A DNA stretch of 64,000 nucleotides. Origin: Elgaria multicarinata webbii (Eukaryota; Chordata; Lepidosauria; Squamata; Anguidae). The stretch spans positions 145,808,697 through 145,872,696 of the forward strand of contig NC_086173.1 of the NCBI RefSeq assembly GCF_023053635.1. The letters are read 5' to 3'. The notes under the pieces were generated by a model that was given only the letters and a program-made list of their open reading frames with translations, was not told the origin of the DNA and made no database searches. Within the stretch, counting starts at the first letter, position 1; each line of letters starts with the position of its first letter. A program made the translations under genes and the position numbers. Shown one piece after another: positions 44,779 to 55,499 of this stretch.

Positions 44779-44783
44779 ATTGG
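44779..44783 (-). promoter_or_regulatory. CCAAT box of gene 3
   Basis: Context CAGCCAATCAGCC on the minus strand, 62 bp upstream of the ATG, within a CpG-rich stretch. Confidence 0.6.
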
Positions 44784-44819
44784 CTGAGCCGCAGAGAGGC
44801 TTATGCCCAAGCGCGCCAC

Positions 44820-45930
44820 CTGCTGGGGAACTTAACCCTCTGTGTGCTGAACGAAGCGGGTTCCCCCTCCTTCCACACACGGATAAAAAGGTGGCCATTT
44901 ATTTGGGGTTGTTTACAGCGCAGTCCAATGAAGGTTGGTGGCTCTGATGTCGCTGGGGCTGAGATCCGCTCTGGGTTTCAGTCACAACCAGCCAGAACAC
45001 TAAAGAAGCTATCCTCTAAAAAGGCAATTGAGAGCTCCTTTAGAGTTCTGACTGAAACCCAAGAGGCACAGCCCCACTGGCATCACAGCCACCAGCCTCC
45101 ACTGAGGCAGTCCTAGATGTAAAAACATCAGAAAATCTTGTGAGAACTTCAAGACTAATACATTTATTCTGGCACAAGCTGTCACGGACACTCTCCACTT
45201 CTTGCAAGAATAGAAGTGTTAGCATTTAAAGTGTCACAAGAGACAATACTTGTTTACTTTGAAGTAAGACCCATTGGGTTTAATGGGGCTCACTCCCGGG
45301 TAAGTAAAAAAACAACAAAGATAGCCATGCACTGGTCTATAAGTTAAAGGGGGACGGGAATCCAGAGGAAAAAGATACAAATTCCACAGTTATGCAATAT
45401 CTGTATTAGGACCAACCGAAAAGCCAGGCAAGCTGTCAAGTTCTCCAGAAAGCTTCATCTGGCTAGGTTCCATAAGAGATGTAACGCACTCTGTGGCATT
45501 GTAGGGAATTTAAATAGTGGCTCTCACCCACCCTTGGAATGCCACGGCTATTAATGCGCACCACTGTCCACTTATTTGCAGGGAGGGGGGCTATCAAAAC
45601 CTACATTGCCCAGATCCCCTCAAACCTGGAACCGGCTTTGCAGAGAAGGGACTCTAAAACAGTGCACAGGCAGGTTAATGTGGGAACAGGAAATGAATGC
45701 TGATACCTGCTCATTTCACAATTCATAGTACTACATGCCTCCCTCACAGCAATCAGATAGTGGTCCTATAATGCTATGCTACTGGCAGCAGTGTGTTGCG
45801 GGTGGGTGTCCCCCACGGCACATCTCTCACACCTCTACCGGGGCTGGCTCAAGCTATTTTGGGTGTTAAATCAATTTTGCCACCCTCTTGTATTTTGTTT
45901 TATAGAGAGGGCCATTATTACATTTTTATT
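44820..45930. other. Divergent spacer between genes 3 and 4, proximal part
   Basis: A TGCAATCCTAT-type half repeat is at about 45248-45302 (CATTGGGTTTAATGGGGCTC). No exon was found. Confidence 0.4.
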
Positions 45931-45934
45931 TATT

Positions 45935-46139
45935 ACATTACAATCATATCTCACCATTTTTCCTCTTGCAAGGAACCCAAGGTGATTTACATGGTCCTCA
46001 TCATCTCCATTTTTATCACAACAACCCTGTGAGGTAGGTTAGGTTGAGAGTCAGTGACTGGTCCATAGTCTTGGCCAAGTGGGGACTAGAACCGGGATCA
46101 CCAGAGTCCAGTCAGACATCCTAACCGCGACACCACATT
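45935..46139 (-). mobile_element. tRNA-derived SINE, family 2 (minus)
   Basis: ATCACAACAACCCTGTGAGG, GTCAGTGACTGGTCC and GGGGACTAGAACCGGGATC, ending near TAACCGCGACACCAC, the tRNA head in reverse. Confidence 0.65.
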
Positions 46140-47108
46140 GAAATGACTGATGACAACAATTGATGAAGAACATTTATGTATGGTGCTTTATAGGTCCAAT
46201 ACATTTTATAATTGAAAAAACACCAGAGAGCATCATGGGAATGAACTCTACCGACATGGCCTGGAACCCCACGGAAGGGAGTCTCGGATAGCCAGAAGGG
46301 GGCCCATCAACTAGAAGACATCTCTTGGGAACCCTCAGTCCCAAAATCCCCAGGCTGCCATTTTGTACACTCTGTTCCAGAGAAGTGGATCTAAATCAAA
46401 GATGAGGTGAGAATTGGGAGAAGCAGGGAGGAAACACTTCTTGCCACTCAAACAACAAATTGTGGCACAGGGAAGTAACTGTTTTCTGTCTACTCATATG
46501 ACATAAAGGAAAACACAGAAGCAAATAGAGAAACTGATGGGCAGGGTGTGCAGTTGCCATGATATCTCACATCCTGTTGTTCCAAAAGTCTTGAGAAAAT
46601 TCCGTTTCTCATTAGACAATTTTCCTATTTTCTTTTGCTTGGAGCTACTGGAATTTTTTTTGCCTGGCACAGAGAGATAGAGAGGCCTGTACTCCCTGTT
46701 GGTTGGCTAGTAATGTATGAATCACCACTTCACTAGTTAAAATAAATAGTTCCCTCCCAATTCACATACCATTGTTAATTTCCTTTGAGTCTCTGCCAAA
46801 AAAACAAAACAAAGGAGGGGAAAAGCCTTCTACTTCCATTGCAGATCTGAACTTGTTCCTTCAGGGTAGCAGTTTGGAAAATAGTCTCGGTGAAAGAGAA
46901 CAGTTGTGGATGATTACCTTGCCTGTGGAGTCCTGTATTTTTCTGCACCCTAATCTTCAGTTCAAAGCTGAAAATACATTTGTTTCTGCTTTAAGGAATC
47001 CTGAGAACAAGCGCAAGAATTTACCCCGCTTTGTTTAGAGTAAGCAACGCCCTTTCCCTGGATGATCCCAGCTGAAATGGAACAGGACTTTTACTGTTGA
47101 GAGTCATC
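46140..47108. other. Upstream region of gene 4, no element recognised
   Basis: No CpG island or proximal CCAAT box precedes the gene 4 ATG, unlike the other TRIM genes here. A non-coding first exon further upstream is possible but not visible. Confidence 0.35.
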
Positions 47109-47516
47109 ATGTCCAGAGAGGAGGTGACAGCAAAACTTCAAGAAGAGCTTTCTTGCTCCATCTGCTTGGATTGCTTCAGGGACCCGGTTTCAATACACTG
47201 TGGCCACAACTTTTGCCGATCTTGCATCGTCACGTACTGGGATGTGGGGAAGAAAAAATCCTTCTCCTGCCCTGAGTGCAGAGAAACTAGCCGGAAGAAA
47301 ATCCTTCACCCCAGTAGGGAGCTGAAGAACATTGCTGAAATAGTCCCAAAGCTGGCGAGTAAGGGAATGAGGGAGAGAGTGTGCGAGAGGCACCAAGAGC
47401 CCCTGAAACTCTTCTGTAAAGATGATCATACTCCCATCTGTGTGGTGTGTGACAAATCAAAAGAGCACCAGGGCCACATGGTGCTTCCCATGGAAGAGGC
47501 CACGCAGGATTACATG
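47109..47516 (+). CDS. Gene 4 exon 1: RING and B-box
   Basis: 136 codons from ATG at 47109 to ATG before GTAAGA. All RING and B-box ligands are present. Ends MEEATQDYM. Not CpG-rich. Confidence 0.94.
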
Positions 47517-50500
47517 GTAAGATGAAAGTGTTCCCTAATGCTAAGAAATTTTATATTTCTTCATGGCAGGACCAACATATACAGCATTCCTGCTGTTCAT
47601 TTCTCCTTTCCTTCTCTGAGATGTTTTGGTGATCTAGGTTTGTGGTCAATAGAAGTGTTAATATTTTCAGACGGGAGAGAACCATGTGTGCAACTGAAAC
47701 TTTGTTGATTTGGCTGTAGCAGTACTTGGAGCCAAAGAGTCAAGCCTCCCTTAAAACATAACAATGACTTGCCTCTTTGGCAGTAAGAAGCTCTCTAACC
47801 AAACATATAGTTCTCTGTCTTTCCTACAAATGCATACTGCTTCTTAGGATTTCAGCCTATAATCTGAATGATATTGGGGAGTTGTCTTCAAGGATCTGAC
47901 TCATTGGTCCCGGTCAGACAACGCGCTAAACCATGCTGCTTAATCACAAAATGGTTAATTGATTGCATTAAGGTTAATGCATTCCCTTAACCGTTTTGTG
48001 GTTAAGCAGCATGGTTTAGCGTGTTGTCTGAACGGGGCCATTAGTTCAAATCACTATATAAAATTCAGGCTTTCCTCTCCATCCCCTCTGCCCCTTGATT
48101 GTTTTCCTGACTACTTGGGGGTGGGTGGGTTTCTTTTACCTTTCTCCCCAAGCTTTCAAGGGAGTTTACATAGTTTAAAATAACAGCTCACACTCTAGGA
48201 GACAGAATACAAAAAGGAGGATGGAGTGGAATCTAAATTTCTGCATTTTGGTACAAGGCGGGGGTGTCTACGAAGGCTGACAGTCATAACATGATACCAA
48301 ACTACTCTTCTCTTGTCAGGAAAAAATGCAGGTTCAGATGAAGACAGTGAAACAAGAGAAAGAAAAGCTTCTTGGATTTATAGCAATGGGTGCCACAAGG
48401 CGCAAGGAATCTCTGGTAGGTTCTTATTTCTATTGACTAGCAGGGAGAATTTGCCCTCTCTTGTCTTTTTAATAGTAACCAAACATTTCCTGTCTGGAAT
48501 CTGTCTGTTGCAGAAAACAATAAACTCAGAGATGAAGAAAATGGCGTCTGCCTTCAAGCAGGCCCATCAATTTCTCGACGAACAGTTGCAATTGCTGCAA
48601 GTCCAGTGGACATCCCTCCAAGCAGCAGTGGAGAAAGGGCAGGAAGAACATGCCACTCGGCTTTCAGAGGACATTTCCCAGCTGGACAGCCTCATTGCAG
48701 AGGCAGAAAGAAGATGGCAGCAGCCAGAGACGAAGTTTTTACAAGTTAGAACTTTGATACTGTTTTCTTTATGGGTAGATGAGAATTGTGTAATGGGGTA
48801 GGCCTTGAGAGGAGGTTTGAAACAGGAGCAAGAGAGGACAAGCAGAAGCAGAAAATATTTCTTATGAGACGCATGAAACTGGTTTGATGGAAAGGCATTG
48901 ATTCCCATGGTGGACTCACACTGAAGAGGTTGATAAAATGAGAGCTGGCCCTACAATTACGTAGGATGATGCAGGTGCATCAGGCGGCATGGAATGGGAA
49001 GAGGGGCCTATTGCACTGCTCTCCTCTCCCAAAGGCCCCACCGCTGTCTGCCTGGCCAGCCAACATACTACACCATGTTGCCACTTCCCCTGGCACCTGA
49101 CAGCCTTCCTGTTCACTGGCGGACTGCTTCTACCTTCTTTCCCAGCCATAAAGGGCTCCTGGGAGAGTCGGCCAAAGTATCGTGAGAGCTCCTGGCCACT
49201 CCTGCAGCCAGGACCTCTTCATGATATTTCGGCTGACTCTGCCAGGTGGCCTCGCCACTGGAGAAGAAAGTAGGGATGGGAGGAGCCATTGCCATCCTCC
49301 AGAAGAAATGGGGCAGTGTCACCAGCACCAGGGGTGGCACTGCCTCCTCGCTTGAAGTGGCAGGATGCCTTGGGCTGGGCCTGTATAAAACAACACGTGG
49401 AATGGAGAAAGTTTGGCTCCCTCTCCCATAATACTAGAAGTCAGGGTCACCCAAGAAAAATGTTTGGAAGCAGATGCTCGGCCTTGAAATGCCGATTGTT
49501 TAATAGGAAAATGGCACCATCCACTCACAGGACAGAGGCATCAGCAGGCTTGAGGGGAGGTCAAGGTTTTAAAATGTACAACAAACTTTAGGGAGGGGGA
49601 CCCTAAGGGTGCAACATCCCCAGAACAGCTCAATAAAGACTAAGCGTGCTCAGTAGGTACAGAATGTTGAGTGTCTGTTGTGGGGTGGGGTGGAAGGGAG
49701 CATCCTGGGAGAAGGATGGGAGGTAGGGAGCATCCTGGGAGAATATTATTAAATTATTTGGAATTATGTATTGATGTAGCTGCAACTGGGATGCTCACAC
49801 ATTTATTAACAGCAGCTAAAATGGGCAATTTTTATGAGTTTCTGAAATGATAAATTTGAAGATGATGTACATTCCTACTCATTGTGTATAATAATATAAG
49901 GAATCAACCCCCTTTGCATTTCCTATAACCCCCCCCCCCATGCTTATTATGTTTGTTTTTAAATGAAATGTACAAAAAACTTTAGGGGGAGAACACCTTA
50001 AAGGGAAAATGCCCCTAGCTCAATGAGCATGCGCAGTAGCTACAGAATGAGGAATGTCTGGGGGTGGGTGAGAATGGAAGTAAAAACTGGAAAGGGGAAA
50101 AGTAAGAGAGCATCCTGGAAGCATTCCACTCTGCAACATTTTGCTGCAGGTCCCACTTGTATCAGGTAATGCTGAATTTTCCTTCTCTCTCTCTCTCTCT
50201 CTCTTCTAGGAGGTGAACTTCACATTGACAAGGTATTTGCCTTCTTCCTCCTGCTTATGCTGTACTGTGTGGGAAATTCTTAAGCCAAGGTTATAATGAA
50301 AGGTTGGTGGGCAGACAGGCAGGCAAAACAATGGGGACATAATCTCCCTTCTGAGTCAGGTTGTGTGGAATGATCAGCTCCATTCACACTTACCCCTAAG
50401 TAACATTGAAGCTAATTCACCTTGCTGAGTTCTCATATGCCTCTGTGGCAATGACAGCCAGCGTGGTGTAGTGGTTAGACAGTTGTACTGGGGCTCAAGA

Positions 50501-51863
50501 GATCCAGGTTCTAGTCTCCACTCAGCCATGAAGCTCACTGGCTTACTGGGCCACTCACCGACTTGCAGCCCAACCTGCCTCACAAGGTTGTTGTGAGGAT
50601 AAAATGGAAAGGCAGAGGACCATAGAATTATAGAATTGTGGAGTTGGAAGGGACCACAAGGATCATCTAGTCCAAACTTCTGCAATGTGCAGGAAAAGCA
50701 ATCAAACCATCCATGAGAGGTGGCTGTCCAGCCTCTTCTTAAAAACCTCCAGAGATGGCGAAGCCACAACCTCCATAGGTAGACCGTTCCACTTTTGTGC
50801 AGATCTTACCATCAGGAAGTTTTTCCCTACATTTAATCTTCCAGCTGATGTGTGAGCACAAACCTTTCCCCTCCTTTTAGAGTCAAGAAAAGGAAGTTTC
50901 ATGAGTCGGTGGAGATTTTTCCTGAACTGGAAGAAAGGCTTGATTCTTTGATTAGACAAAACGTTGCCATTGCACAGTCTCTGCAGAAATTTGAAGGTAC
51001 AGACTTAGTGGGTAACATCTGAGTATACATCCTGTATTTAATTTCTAACCAAAGAGGTGCTAATTAAAGTTTCAGGGTATCTAGAGGGACTTCTGTACAT
51101 CCAATGTGCACGGTAGCAAGATGTGGTTGCACCTTGTACACACATGTCCATAGGTACAGTTTTGTTTTTCATGCATCCCAGCTGTTCTTTTACAGCTGAC
51201 ATCTGTTTATTTCAAACGTTTGTATCCCACCTTTCCATTAGAAGAGACCTCAAAGCAGCCTAGAACTCCACGTTTTAACACTACTTTGTTTAAGTATATG
51301 CATGAAGTGGCAATCCTACTTACCAACGATCTTGTCTTTTTTTTTTTTTAATGCTAACGAAGTTATGAGAGTCTTTTGAAACTGTTTCTTCAGGAATCTA
51401 GCAGATTGCTGGAAAGCTAGATCCTATATTTTAATTGTGTACTGCCCAGACAGCCTCGGCTGTCGGGCAGTATAAAAATGTAATAAATAAATAAATATCT
51501 TCAAGGCAAGTGTGATCTTAATATAGATATGTCTATCTGTCCAGCCTGCTTTTAAGGCAGGCTGTTCTAATGCTACAAATGGTATCACTACACTTTCCCC
51601 CCGCCACCCTTACAAAATGACTCTTACCTCTTTCTCTAGATACTCTGCCTTCAGAACTGGAGAATTGTCAGCGGGACTTTCGAGCGCATCTTCAAACAGC
51701 AAGAGGTAGAGGTTTTTCCACTGATACATTTCTGTAATGCGGAGTTTGTTTTAAATGTCTTTGAAAAACAGAAGGAGATAAGCTACCTGATTTGTTATGT
51801 GTATACTTTTGAATTTATTTATTGCATTTAAGGTGGTGTACATAATCCTCCTTCTCTCCATTC

Positions 51864-51900
<37 letters not shown>

Positions 51901-52934
51901 TTATTTATATAGCACCATCTATGTACATGGTGCTGTACAGAGTAAAAGAGTAAATAGCAAGACCCTGCCGCATAGGCTTACATTCTATTAAAATCATAGT
52001 AAAGCGATAAGGAGGGGAAGAGAATGCAAACAGGCACTGGGTAGGGTAAACAGGCACAGGGTAGGGTAAAACTAACAGTATAAAGTCAGAACAAAATCAA
52101 GTTTTAAAAGCTTTAGGAAAAAGAAAAGTTTTTAGCTGAGCTTTAAAAGCTGCGATTGAACTTGTGGATCTCAGATGTTCTGGAAGAGCGTTCCAGGAGT
52201 ATCCTCACAACAACAACCCTGTGAGGTAGGCTGGGCTGAGAGTCTGTGACTGGCCCACAATCACCCAGTGGGCTTCTATGGATGAGTGGGGACTAGAACC
52301 CAGATCTCCTGACTCCTAGTCCAACACTCTAGTCACTACGCCCCACTGGTGTAGGCTGTAGATACCCTGAATGACGGTTGGATGCTGTTTTGAAATGGAT
52401 GAGGGTGATAGATAGATAGATAGATAGATAGATATTATAGTGCTTTCTGATGCCTTGGGTTCATTGCAAGTTATAGGCAGGATATAAATGGACTGATAAA
52501 CAAAAAACTGATCTGGGGCCAGGTTATTTAAATGACTGCCTTCACCCATATGATCCCTACCCCACCACCTTCACTAAATATTACTAAATAGGAAGAAGTC
52601 GCTTTTAGCAAAGATGTTAACTTTGCCTCTCTGCAATCCCATGCATCTCACACTCTTTATCTAGGTGCTCCACCTTTTGAAGTGGAGGAAGAAGAATCCA
52701 GATCGCTCACTGCAAAAAGAAAAAAGGACAAGAATGTTATTGTCCCAGCTAGAAATATAAATTCACCACAATACCAGAGAACAGCTGAGGGCTCTGTGAA
52801 ACCTTTTGACTTTGACTTGTGCAGCGGAATACCCTCCACGCCTCCTTCACAGCCTGGTAAAAAACATTCAGGGCGTGACGGTAAGTCTATGAAGAGGAAC
52901 TTGGCCTTTGCCAAGACCATACTGAGCATGGAGA

Positions 52935-52988
<54 letters not shown>

Positions 52989-54025
52989 ATAGCACCATCA
53001 ATGTACATGGTGCTGTACAGAGTATGGTGGGGGGGCTGAAGTGGCCTGGTCACCTCAGGAATATTTCGGTGTCCTTTCATGACTTCTCAGCTTCCATTTT
53101 TTTCAAAATAAAATGTCCCTAGTCTTTTTGCTTACGGAGATAAAGACAAACATGCAGGCAGCATTGTATTCAATTATTCAGTAAGAAGTAGGCAATGACT
53201 GCAAAGGCAAGGTTGCCACGTTTTTCCTTTACAAGATCCAGTGCTAGGGGGACCCTATGAAAAGGAGGACAGGGCTTCTGCATCTTTAACAGCTGCACAG
53301 ACAAGGGAATTTTAGCAGGTGTCATTTGTGTGCATGCAGCACCTGGTGAAATTCCCTCTTCATCACAACAGTTAAAGCTGCAGGAGCCCTGCCCTCTTTT
53401 GTATTTGATCACACTAGGCAGGGCTCCTGCAGCTTTAACCTTTGTGATGAAGAAGGCATTTCACCAGGTGCTGCATGCATCCAAATGACACCGGCTGAAA
53501 TTCCCCTTTCTGTGCAACTGTTAAAGATACAGGAGCCTGTCCTCCTTTTCATAGGGTCACCCTAGCACTGGAGCTTGTAAAGGAAAAAACGTGGCAACCT
53601 TGCATTGCCTACTACTTACTGAATAATTGAATACAACGCTGCCTGTATGTTTGTCTTTATCTCTGTAAGCAAAAGGACTAGAGACATTTTATTTTGAAAA
53701 AATGGAAGCTGAGAAGTCAGGAAAGGAACATTAAAAAGCATACAAAATTTTAAATCATCCAGATATTGGGAGCAATTCCTTGATGTCTGCAAGAAGAAAC
53801 CTCCAGCAAAACTTTTTCCAAACCACAACAAAGAAGCCGCTTCCTGTGTCCCCAGATTAGATGGACGTCTATTCACATAGTGTCCCAGCCACAGCCTGGC
53901 TGCTGGGAAGGAGAGACCCTTAAGGCTATGTTTCATCTTTAACACACACTCTCTTCTCTCTTTGTCTATCAGATGTGAAGAAACGTCATCAAGAAAAGCC
54001 TTTTCCTCAGTGCCCGCTATCCTAA
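47109..54025 (+). CDS. TRIM protein without PRY/SPRY, with a short novel C-terminal tail (gene 4, 8 exons)
   Basis: Exons: 47109-47516, 48320-48415, 48514-48744, 50210-50232, 50881-50996, 51640-51705, 52665-52880, 53973-54025. The total of 1209 bp stays in frame and predicts 402 aa. RING (Cys16, Cys19, Cys31, His33, Cys36, Cys39, Cys54, Cys57) and B-box 2 (Cys92-His123) are intact, and the 96- and 231-bp coiled-coil exons are standard. Exon 6 starts DTLPSELE, as in gene 3, but instead of PRY/SPRY two exons follow, giving a charged tail (AKRKKDK, possible nuclear signal) ending KKRHQEKPFPQCPLS. No SPRY exon is seen downstream. The product should keep ligase and dimerisation activity without the B30.2 target reader. 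The last two exons are inferred from splice sites and open frame only. Confidence 0.8.
47906..48039. mobile_element. Palindromic MITE, 'GGCCCCGTTCAGA' family
   Basis: The arms CAGACAACGCGCTAAACCAT and ATGGTTTAGCGTGTTGTCTG are nearly perfect inverted repeats. The whole copy is about 134 bp. It lies in intron 1 of gene 4. Confidence 0.75.
48320..48415 (+). CDS. Gene 4 exon 2 (96 bp)
   Basis: EKMQVQMKTVKQEKEKLLGF onward; acceptor CTTGTCAG, donor GTAGGT. The next intron is only 98 bp. Confidence 0.92.
48514..48744 (+). CDS. Gene 4 exon 3: coiled coil (231 bp)
   Basis: KTINSEMKKMASAFKQAHQF, then LSEDISQLDSLIAEAERRWQ, ending ETKFLQ before GTTAGA. Acceptor TGTTGCAG. Confidence 0.93.
50182..50205. 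repeat. (CT)n microsatellite serving as polypyrimidine tract
   Basis: About eleven CT units directly precede the TTCTAG acceptor of the 23-bp exon 4. Confidence 0.85.
50210..50232 (+). CDS. Gene 4 exon 4 (23 bp)
   Basis: Micro-exon encoding EVNFTLT plus two bases. The expected size is exact. The DIRSTL consensus is poorly kept. Confidence 0.83.
50457..50618 (+). mobile_element. tRNA-derived SINE, family 2
   Basis: GCCAGCGTGGTGTAGTGGTT head, GTTCTAGTCTCCACTCAGCC box B region, ending GAGGATAAAATGG. Confidence 0.75.
50619..50870 (-). mobile_element. CR1-type LINE 3' end (minus), next to a splice acceptor
   Basis: The minus strand reads GRLNVGKNFLMVRSAQKWNG then EVVASPSLEVFKKRLDSHLS, followed by the 3' region with ATTCTATGG. 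It ends about 10-20 bp before exon 5 of gene 4. Confidence 0.78.
50881..50996 (+). CDS. Gene 4 exon 5 (116 bp)
   Basis: VKKRKFHESVEIFPELEERL then DSLIRQNVAIAQSLQKFE. Acceptor CTCCTTTTAG, donor GTACAG. Its size equals gene 3 exon 5. Confidence 0.9.
51415..51497 (+). mobile_element. LINE 3'-end fragment with (AAAT)n tail
   Basis: GTACTGCCCAGACAGCCTCG, then CGGGCAGTATAAAAATG and an AATAAATAAATAAA tail. Confidence 0.6.
51640..51705 (+). CDS. Gene 4 exon 6 (66 bp)
   Basis: Encodes DTLPSELENCQRDFRAHLQT plus AR (acceptor TTTCTCTAG, donor GTAGAG). The first eight residues match gene 3 exon 6; the rest is an extension. Confidence 0.87.
51810..52352 (-). mobile_element. tRNA-derived SINE, family 2, split by a LINE-type insertion
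   Basis: The 3' end (GGTGTACATAATCCTCCTTC) and the body plus head (GTGAGGTAGGCTGGGCTGAG to TAGTCACTACGCCCCACTGG) are separated by the 51862-52199 insertion, so the SINE is the older of the two. Confidence 0.65.
51862..52199 (-). mobile_element. LINE-type element with (ATT)n tail inserted into a SINE
   Basis: (TTA)n then TTTATATAGCACCATCTATG and GTACATGGTGCTGTACAGAG, ending at CTGGAAGAGCGTTCCAGGAG. Shorter relatives are at 43135 and 52937-53030. Confidence 0.6.
52407..52434. repeat. (GATA)n microsatellite
   Basis: About seven GATA units. Confidence 0.85.
52665..52880 (+). CDS. Gene 4 exon 7: novel tail exon (216 bp)
   Basis: Encodes an acidic patch (FEVEEEES), a basic patch (TAKRKKDKN) and a Pro/Ser segment (SGIPSTPPSQPGKKH). 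Acceptor TTATCTAG, donor GTAAGT. No known domain; it takes the place of PRY/SPRY. Confidence 0.75.
52937..53030 (-). mobile_element. (ATT)n microsatellite with LINE tail fragment
   Basis: About seventeen ATT units followed by ATAGCACCATCAATGTACAT and GGTGCTGTACAGAG. Confidence 0.65.
53070..53730. repeat. Long near-perfect inverted repeat (palindrome, ~330-bp arms)
   Basis: The left arm (TGACTTCTCAGCTTCCATTT ... TGGCAATG region) returns inverted on the right (AAATGGAAGCTGAGAAGTCA), with only scattered differences and small indels. The hAT-like MITE 53245-53564 occupies the centre, but the pairing continues about 170 bp beyond its TAGGG/CCCTA ends on both sides. It lies wholly within the last intron of gene 4, so the pre-mRNA could fold into a very long hairpin. 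Confidence 0.88.
53245..53564. mobile_element. hAT-like palindromic MITE at the palindrome centre
   Basis: Ends TAGGGGGACCCTATGAAAAG and CTTTTCATAGGGTCACCCTA. Interior blocks are shared with the copies at 3993 and 57881. Confidence 0.75.
53973..54025 (+). CDS. Gene 4 exon 8: last coding exon
   Basis: Acceptor TTTGTCTATCAG at 53961-53972; encodes DVKKRHQEKPFPQCPLS, then TAA at 54023-54025. Phase fits exon 7. Short, so the call depends on the splice site and the downstream poly(A) signal. Confidence 0.65.
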
Positions 54026-54444
54026 GAGGAAGGGGTTTATGTTCTGTAAAAATTAGGATCGCGTGTTCCAGTGTTTCCATCCGTCTCTGCTTCGACGGCC
54101 ACCATTTAAAACAGTCATAGAATGTTAGTACAGCAAGAGTACCAGCAATTCAGCCATTTTATAGATAGTGGTACCTTATACATTCCATCCCAAAAATGTC
54201 ATCTTTAATGTCCAATACCTTTGTGTATCTGCCCATCTCTCCCCTTCTTTCCTGGCGTGGACAAAAGAGAAGTGCCGTACTGCGGAACAGCAATGAGGGA
54301 ATCAAAGGAAGATTGACTTGAAGTAGGAGGATGCAAAATGCTTAAGAACACACTGTTTTTGCACTGTTTAGTTCTGCTTTGCTCAAATATTTCATAATGT
54401 CAATTTTAAAAAATGTAACATTCAGCATGCGATCTTTTCCATTT

Positions 54445-54450
54445 AATAAA
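54445..54450 (+). terminator. Poly(A) signal AATAAA of gene 4
   Basis: AATAAA in context CATTTAATAAATGC, about 420 bp after the stop of gene 4, with no repeat around it and GT/T-rich DNA following. Confidence 0.5.
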
Positions 54451-55495
54451 TGCTTTTCATCGTTAATTTGAGGCCTTTTGGAGAGGGGAATAGGGGTTCA
54501 TCTCACGGCATAACTTCTTTTGCCATCTCAAAGTCCATGGCAGAAAACAGAAAAATCAAGACCTGGATTAAAGGAAGTGGCTGTATAATACAAGTGGTTC
54601 CTGCAACAAAATTTTGCAACATGTAGTATTCCTATTCAGTAAGGTGGCCAGATGCAAGAAAGAATGATGCTCCTATGCCTTTTAAAGCTTCTATGACAAG
54701 CTACGCCTGCTGAAATCCCCCTCTTCTACACAACAGTTAAAGGTTCAGGAGTTTTGTCCTCTTTTGCATCCAGCAGAAAACCAATTATTATTTAAGGAGA
54801 CAGACAGCCAACCCATCTTCCAAGATAATCTGTTCCATTTCCCCTTATTTTGCTTTTCCTTCTCAACAGTCAGCAGTCTGTGATTACAGAGTATGCTTGG
54901 TCATCATTTGCCTGAATGTGGGCAGTAGAGGCTGGTGGCTCCAATGTCAGTGTGGTGGTGAATCTGCTCCGGGTTTTAATCAACACTCTAAAAGAGCTAT
55001 TCAAGGTGCAAAGCCCCACCGCCCCACTGACATCAATGTCCCACTGATTTGGAGTATTTCTCGCTCAATGTTTGTTTGGTTTTTTTTCGGTAGTTGGGGT
55101 GGCCCCAAGCCTGCTGATCCTTTCCTTCACGTGTAGGTAAGGACATAAGAACATAAGGTAGTGGCATAAAGATCCACACTTGGAGACTGAGTTTGCTGGT
55201 AGTAGGTAGGTTTTAATCAGTCCTGCAGATTTCAGAGATGGACACCTCACACTTAGGGTGGCCATGTGTCCTACTTTATACAGCACAGTCCTCTACCCGA
55301 AGTCATCCTCTTATCTGAAGGAGAGCTGTCCAACCAAGTCCAATTTAAAGATAAAGAACCATAAGAAAGGAGAGCAGGTCAGGGGCCTTGAAGGATCCTA
55401 TCAACAGTTAGCAGCTGGACAGCAGACACACAGATCACAGCATTCCCCATGGCCAGATGTATTTTATGTCAATTTCAGTTATGGTCATTCTAAAT
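54451..55495. other. Intergenic, little recognised
   Basis: About 54640-54775 has a diverged half of the TAGGGTGACC MITE (CACAACAGTTAAAGGTTCAG). Nothing else was identified. Confidence 0.4.
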
Positions 55496-55499
55496 TTGC

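Noticed and set aside
52682-52987. A protein ending in poly-tyrosine
   Set aside because: It is exon 7 of gene 4 read past its GTAAGT donor into an (ATT)n microsatellite.
53616-54080. A 154-codon minus-strand frame opposite gene 4 exon 8
   Set aside because: It runs through the right palindrome arm and antisense to exon 8; no protein motif is seen.
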